Shown one piece after another: positions 32,753-36,827 of a stretch of 36,827 nucleotides of DNA. The stretch comes from Halochromatium roseum. Its GTDB lineage: Bacteria > Pseudomonadota > Gammaproteobacteria > Chromatiales > Chromatiaceae. The notes below the pieces were generated by a model. The model ran no database searches, was not told where the DNA came from, and saw only the letters and a list, made by a program, of their open reading frames with translations. The stretch is from NCBI RefSeq assembly GCF_016653315.1, contig NZ_NHSH01000037.1, positions 1 through 36,827 on the forward strand. The letters run 5' to 3'. The translations under genes were made by a program, and so were the position numbers. How positions within the stretch are numbered: position 1 is the first letter of the stretch; each line of letters opens with the position of its first letter.

Positions 32753-32816
32753 GCTCAACTAGCCCCCGTGCCAGATCTGTGCGTGTTTTTTCGCATGTGA
32801 AACTTTCTCCCCTGCC

Positions 32817-33554
32817 CTACTCACCGAAGTTGAGATCCGCGACCCCGGTTGGCCGGTTCGCGTGCATGCCTTGGCTGTTGTGGATGAGGTTTTGCTGCTG
32901 AAGGTCTGCCATCAGCTGCAGAGCCTGCAGTTGCGCGATGTCGTTCAGCAGCAGGGCGTTCTCGGCGCTGATGCGGGCGTTGAGATCGAGGATTGCCTTC
33001 TGGGTTGTCGCCGTCCCGGCCGCGGTGGCGAAGCTCTCCAGGGTCGAGCGGCGCGCGGCGACGTTCTCGTAGGCCTCTTTGGCGAGCGCCATGTAGGTGA
33101 AGATGAAGTCCGAGCGCTCTTGGTATTGGCGTGCGGCGCCGGTCAGATGGGTGCCGGTGAACAGCTCGGTGGTGCTGTAGAGCTCGTTGGCCTCGCGTAG
33201 GCTGTTGGCGAGGCTGGCCAAGGGGCCGCTGAGCAATTCGGTGGGGTCCAGGTTGGCCGCTGGCAGAAAGTTATGCAGGGTCTCAGCAGGGTCCGGCAGC
33301 ATCAGGGCGTGCCCGGTGATGCCACGCATCTCGTTGTACATGTTGGTGATGGTGTTGTACTGCTCGCGCAGGGTATTGAGCTGTTCTTGCAGGGTCGTGA
33401 GTTGTTCGGCCAGGGCCTGGACCTGGGCGACGGCCTGGGCCAGATTCGAGGCGTCGATGACCGGGATCGCGGCTTGCGCCGGACCGGTCAGTGGGGCTGT
33501 CAGTGGGATGGTCAGCACCGCGCTGAGCGCGGCGATCAGGATCGGTCGTTTCAT
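32817..33554 (-). CDS. virB5: VirB5/TrbJ pilus-tip protein
   Basis: A 245-aa secreted protein: signal peptide MKRPILIAALSAVLTIPLTA with cleavage after GPAQAA, then a coiled coil (VQALAEQLTTLQEQLNTLRE) and NTITNMYNEMRGITG, a region found in TrbJ/VirB5. It is a minor pilus component for recipient contact. The ATG at 33554 overlaps the virB4 stop (ATGA); the longer frame to 33779 lies inside virB4. The 64-nt gap to virB6 has no entry-exclusion gene that I can see. Confidence 0.88.
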   Translation of the reverse strand: MKRPILIAALSAVLTIPLTAPLTGPAQAAIPVIDASNLAQAVAQVQALAEQLTTLQEQLNTLREQYNTITNMYNEMRGITGHALMLPDPAETLHNFLPAANLDPTELLSGPLASLANSLREANELYSTTELFTGTHLTGAARQYQERSDFIFTYMALAKEAYENVAARRSTLESFATAAGTATTQKAILDLNARISAENALLLNDIAQLQALQLMADLQQQNLIHNSQGMHANRPTGVADLNFGE

Positions 33555-35905
33555 GCGATGCACCTCTTCTGTTCGAGCAGGGAAAGCCAGTCCTCGGGCA
33601 GCTCGCCGCCGTTGTGGTTGGCGAGGCTGTCGGCGATGCGGATCAGCCGTTCGGTGCCGGAGAGGATCGCCATCTCGCGGTCCATGCCGGCGAGGTTGAA
33701 GTCGACCAGGGCTGAACCCGCGGCCTGCTTGAGCAGGAATTTGCGTGAGCTTTTTGTGAGCGGACGCAGCAGGTTCCATTCGGCTGGGGTCAGCTTGAAG
33801 CCGTCGCAGTAGTCCTTCTCGTCGGCGTATTCGTTGGGGAGGAAGAGCTTGGTTGGGGTCTGCTCCAACAGGGCTGAGGCGATGCGCGAGTTCAGGGCAT
33901 CGGCGGGGCTTTGAGTGCTGGTGATGACGATGCCGTCCTTCTTGCGGATGGTCTTGAGCTTGTCGCGCACGAAGCTCTCGAAATGCGGGTCGTCGAGTAG
34001 GCGCCAGAATTCATCGATCCAGAGCGCAAAGGGGGTGCCGTCGATCAGTGGCTCGGTGCGATAGAGCAGATAGGAGGTGATCGGCGTACGTAGGTCTGGG
34101 TGATCGAGGAACTCGGTGACGTCGAAGGCGGTGATCTGGCTCAGTGCGAGGCTGTCTTCGCGGTTGTCGAAGGCCCAGGCGAAGCGCCCTGCTCCGACCC
34201 AGGGCCGCAGGCGCTCGGCAACACCGCCGATTTGGGTGCCGTCGAGGAACTGGGCGAGCGAGGACAGGCGACGGTTCTCCGGGCTCAGGCTGTAGACCGT
34301 GCGGATGCCCTCCTCCACTTCGCGGGAGGCCTTGGCGTCCCATTGGCCGCCGGCCAGCAGGCGCACCAGGTCATGCAGGTAGTTGGCATGGCCGGGCGTG
34401 AGTGGTAGCGCGAAGGGGTTGAAGCCGGTGGGCTCGCCGATCTTCAGGCTCAGATAGGTGCCTTTGAGGGCGAGCACGGCGAGCTTGAGGCCTTGGTCTT
34501 TGTCGAGGATCACATGCCGCGCGCGGAAACGCTGGAATAGGCAGAGCAGGAAGGCTAAGAGGGCCGTCTTGCCGGCTCCGGACATGCCGATGACGCTGGT
34601 GTGGCCGAGGTCGCCCACATGGGGCGAGAACCAGAGTGGGGTGTCGACCGTGGAGCGGAACAGACTGACCGCCTCGCCCCAGTAATGTCCGTCCGGTGTG
34701 CCGGTCGGAAAGGCGTAGAACGGCGACATGGCCGCGAAGTTGAGGCTGGTAATGGGCGCTGTGCGCGGTCGGTATTTGGCGTTGCCGGGTAGGCTCGCGT
34801 AGATCTGGCCCTCGAGCGCCATGTCCTCGCGGACAATGACGTTGCCGGGGTCGGAAAGGGTGGCGTGTCCGAAGGCGACATTGCGGGCGAGGGTGTCGAG
34901 GTCGTCGGCGTAGACGATCAGGGCCGCGTTGTGCTCGCCGAGCGCGAATCGGTTGGAGATCAGCTGATCCATGGCGTCTTCCAGCGCTTCGACCTGAGAG
35001 ATCGCCGCGTCCCCTGCCGAGATCAGCCGTCGGCGCTGGGTCGCGAACAGGTCTTTGGCCTTGTCCTTCTCAAGGAAAGCAAAGGACTGGACCCAGTTCA
35101 GCTCGTAGGGCTCTTCCATGAGGCCGGTGAACATCTCCGGATAGGTGCTCGGAACGTATTCCTTGATCGCCAGCGCGGCGCCGAAGCGGCTGTTGCCAGG
35201 ACGGCGGATCTCGAAGATCTCGCGGCCGAAGAGCAGTCGGTTGCTAGCGACGGCTTGGCTCAGGTCGTAGGCGCCGACCGGGACCCGTTGCGGGCTGTGG
35301 TTGAGGAGCAGGCCGTAGAGCTCGGCGATCTCGGAGAAGCGGTTGTTGGCGTGCTCGTAGACCCCGAGCCGGCGTGGACCGTAATCGATCAATGCTGAGC
35401 CGAGCTTGGATGTGATGTCTTCCAGCTCGTCGATGCCGGCGATGAGCAGATCTCGGACTAGGCGCTTGTCGGCCCTTTTGGAGAAAGCGACCTCGGTGCG
35501 AAGCGTCGTGACCCGGTAGACCAAGACCAGCCAGAGGCGGTTCTGATAGAGGGTGCACGCCTCTTGCAGTTCAGCGTAGGCGTCGGCGACCTGTTGGGCG
35601 AAGGCGTGCGGATAGTGACGCGACAGATCCGGATGCACGCGCCGGCGCGTGAGCGCGGACCAGAGCGCAAGGCGTGGTGAGGCGCTGTTGCGCAGCGCGA
35701 CATTGAGCTGTTCCTTGTAGAGGTCGCGCTGCTCCGGGGTTTTGGCCTCGAAGGCGGTGCCGTCCAACTCGAATGCGGCGACCAGTGCGCCATCGCGGGT
35801 CTTGGCGATGCCTGCGGTGAGCTGCGATTGGAGCGGCACGAGCTGAGCCGCGGGCCGCTCTTGTTGGTGGATGCGGCTTGCTGGAATTTTGAGAGGTGCG
35901 TTCAT
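33551..35905 (-). CDS. virB4: VirB4 secretion ATPase
   Basis: A 784-aa VirB4/TrbE ATPase. The N-terminal CagE/TrbE/VirB4 domain is followed by Walker A IGMSGAGKTALLAFLL (about residues 445-460) and Walker B PFALWIDEFWRLLDDP, with IVITSTQSPADALNS and LEQTPTKLFLPN downstream. It energises pilus biogenesis at the inner membrane. Its start overlaps the virB3 stop (ATGA) and its stop overlaps the virB5 start. Confidence 0.95.
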   Translation of the reverse strand: MNAPLKIPASRIHQQERPAAQLVPLQSQLTAGIAKTRDGALVAAFELDGTAFEAKTPEQRDLYKEQLNVALRNSASPRLALWSALTRRRVHPDLSRHYPHAFAQQVADAYAELQEACTLYQNRLWLVLVYRVTTLRTEVAFSKRADKRLVRDLLIAGIDELEDITSKLGSALIDYGPRRLGVYEHANNRFSEIAELYGLLLNHSPQRVPVGAYDLSQAVASNRLLFGREIFEIRRPGNSRFGAALAIKEYVPSTYPEMFTGLMEEPYELNWVQSFAFLEKDKAKDLFATQRRRLISAGDAAISQVEALEDAMDQLISNRFALGEHNAALIVYADDLDTLARNVAFGHATLSDPGNVIVREDMALEGQIYASLPGNAKYRPRTAPITSLNFAAMSPFYAFPTGTPDGHYWGEAVSLFRSTVDTPLWFSPHVGDLGHTSVIGMSGAGKTALLAFLLCLFQRFRARHVILDKDQGLKLAVLALKGTYLSLKIGEPTGFNPFALPLTPGHANYLHDLVRLLAGGQWDAKASREVEEGIRTVYSLSPENRRLSSLAQFLDGTQIGGVAERLRPWVGAGRFAWAFDNREDSLALSQITAFDVTEFLDHPDLRTPITSYLLYRTEPLIDGTPFALWIDEFWRLLDDPHFESFVRDKLKTIRKKDGIVITSTQSPADALNSRIASALLEQTPTKLFLPNEYADEKDYCDGFKLTPAEWNLLRPLTKSSRKFLLKQAAGSALVDFNLAGMDREMAILSGTERLIRIADSLANHNGGELPEDWLSLLEQKRCIA

Positions 35906-36174
35906 GGGCGGTAGGTCGAGCCCTTCCAGAGGTAGCGATACTGGGCGTTGGCACTGGTCTGCAGCCAGACCATGACCAGGTCAAAGAAGCGCGGGTCCCA
36001 CTTGCACACCAGCCACATGGCGCCGTGGATTGGGATGGCCGCGAGCAAGGGCCACAGGCTGTTGAGCATGACGAAGGGCGTTATCACCAGCATCAGATTC
36101 AAGATGACGCCTGAATAGGTGACCCCGGCCAGCATGGCTGGCCGGGTGATGCCTTGGAACAAGGGGTCGGACAT
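35902..36174 (-). CDS. virB3: VirB3 inner-membrane protein
   Basis: A 90-aa VirB3/TrbD protein starting MSDPLFQGITRPAMLAGVTY, the hallmark N-terminus of the family. Two hydrophobic segments follow (VILNLMLVITPFVMLNSLWP and LLAAIPIHGAMWLVC), then KWDPRFFDLVMVW. It starts 3 nt after the stop of the virB2 remnant and overlaps virB4. Confidence 0.93.
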   Translation of the reverse strand: MSDPLFQGITRPAMLAGVTYSGVILNLMLVITPFVMLNSLWPLLAAIPIHGAMWLVCKWDPRFFDLVMVWLQTSANAQYRYLWKGSTYRP

Positions 36175-36177
36175 CGG

Positions 36178-36272
36178 TCAGGTGATCTGCTCGACAGCGC
36201 TGGGGGTATCGATGGCTGCGGTCGCGGAGTTGTCGCGGATGTAGTCGACGATGCCGGCGGAGCCAAAGATGA
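36178..36272 (-). pseudogene. virB2: virB2 pilin, 3' remnant
   Basis: The minus-strand frame ends IIFGSAGIVDYIRDNSATAA and IDTPSAVEQIT with a TGA at 36178-36180. That is the hydrophobic end and hydrophilic tail expected of a VirB2 pilin, in the correct place before virB3. Coding character stops at about 36272, where the IS end begins. The apparent start at 36390 lies inside the IS and is not native. Loss of the pilin should disable conjugation unless another copy exists. Confidence 0.7.
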
Positions 36273-36827
36273 TGTAACTTCTCAATAAGTCACGGCAACG
36301 GTGAGTCGCTGCTGAGTTACCATAGCGACCAGACGCCCCTATCCCGACCCCGACAAGTCCCTGCCTGAGCTGCCGTGATCGAACTTCCACCCATTCCCGA
36401 GACCGAGCGCACAGCGCTGATCGATGAGTTGGTGCGCCTGATCGAGACCTTAGCCGAGCAGACCCAGCAGCAAGCCCAGACCATCCAACAACTACGCGAT
36501 GAGATCGCGAGGCTCAAGGGCGAGAAAGGCAAGCCGCGCTTCAAGCCCAGCGGGATGGAGCAGAACGCCGGTCAAGGCGAGGATCAGCAGGGTGACGAGG
36601 ACCAGCCCAAAAGCGCTCGCAAGCGCCCGGGCTCGAGCAAGCGCGCCAAAACCGCGCAGCTGACCGTTCACGAAGATTGCCGCATCCCACCGAGTCAGCC
36701 ACCCCCACCGGGCTCGCGCTTCAAGGGCTATCGCGACGTGGTGGTCCAAGATCTCAAGATTCAAGCGCACAACACCCGCTACCGCCTTGAGGTCTGGCAA
36801 ACCCCGGATGGCGAGTGGCTGTGCGGC
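36273..36827 (+). mobile_element. Insertion sequence, left end, interrupting virB2
   Basis: From TGTAACTTCTCAATAAGTC at about 36273 the sequence changes from virB2 to a transposase unit that runs off the window. GTAACT (36275-36280) and AGTTAC (36315-36320) form a subterminal inverted repeat typical of an IS end. The right end and target duplication are outside the window, so the boundary is approximate. Confidence 0.7.
36375..36827 (+). CDS. IS66-like transposase, N-terminal part
   Basis: An open frame from a GTG at 36375 runs to the window edge (151 codons). It has a coiled-coil start (DELVRLIETLAEQTQQQAQT, then IQQLRDEIARLKGEKGKP), a basic linker (KSARKRPGSSKRAKT) and a zinc-finger-free block with GSRFKGYRDVVVQDLKIQ and TRYRLEVWQTPDGEWL. 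This matches the N-terminus of the IS66-like transposases of purple sulfur bacteria and cyanobacteria as I recall them. The catalytic DDE part is beyond the edge. The start is uncertain. Confidence 0.62.
   Translation, partial: MIELPPIPETERTALIDELVRLIETLAEQTQQQAQTIQQLRDEIARLKGEKGKPRFKPSGMEQNAGQGEDQQGDEDQPKSARKRPGSSKRAKTAQLTVHEDCRIPPSQPPPPGSRFKGYRDVVVQDLKIQAHNTRYRLEVWQTPDGEWLCG

Noticed and set aside
32753-32816. An entry-exclusion (eex) gene between virB5 and virB6
   Set aside because: The gap is only 64 nt and holds no ORF; only a weak TGCG/CGCA inverted repeat is present.

Overview
The window is GC-rich DNA (mostly well above 60% GC by eye) with gammaproteobacterial-style genes. The gene families and the abundance of toxin-antitoxin (TA) modules and insertion-element debris would suit a purple sulfur bacterium (Chromatiaceae) or relative. 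That placement is an inference from overall look, not from a marker gene. Almost everything is on the minus strand, so operons read from right to left.

The centre, 3.2-23.8 kb, is a complete type 2 BREX phage-defence locus in the order pglW (NERD domain plus two kinase domains), pglX (adenine methyltransferase), pglY (large P-loop ATPase), pglZ (phosphatase-superfamily protein), brxD (small ATPase) and brxHI (Lhr-like helicase). Its unusual feature is that each of the three junctions pglW/pglX, pglX/pglY and pglY/pglZ carries a different small TA pair. These are VapBC-like, ParE/RelE with a TIGR02574-type antitoxin, and RHH-PIN. Each pair is co-oriented with BREX and lies directly upstream of the next core gene: 62 nt away, an ATGA overlap, and 14 nt away. 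Palindromes precede the first and third pairs and a terminator-like hairpin precedes the second, so the locus may be several units, each headed by an autoregulated TA pair.

Downstream (left, 0-3.3 kb), a 229-bp AT-richer element with inverted ends and TA flanks sits in the 3' end of brxHI. Removing it with one TA extends the reading frame by 36 codons. Then come two unrecognised small genes and a 626-aa DUF262/DUF1524 protein of the GmrSD/BrxU type IV restriction class. At the left edge is a broken PLD-like gene and the tail of an unknown, perhaps transposase, ORF.

Right of BREX (24.1-25.5 kb) are a decayed prlF-yhaV TA pair and an intact, divergent higBA pair with a clear promoter. From 25.5 to 36.3 kb there is a compact P-type conjugation operon: virB2(remnant)-B3-B4-B5-B6-B7-B8-B9-B10-B11-virD4 and one unknown gene. 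virB2 has lost its 5' part to an IS with an IS66-like transposase that runs off the window. The BREX locus therefore probably belongs to an integrative conjugative element or plasmid whose transfer apparatus now looks damaged. No tRNA, rRNA, CRISPR array, relaxase, integrase or origin was found.
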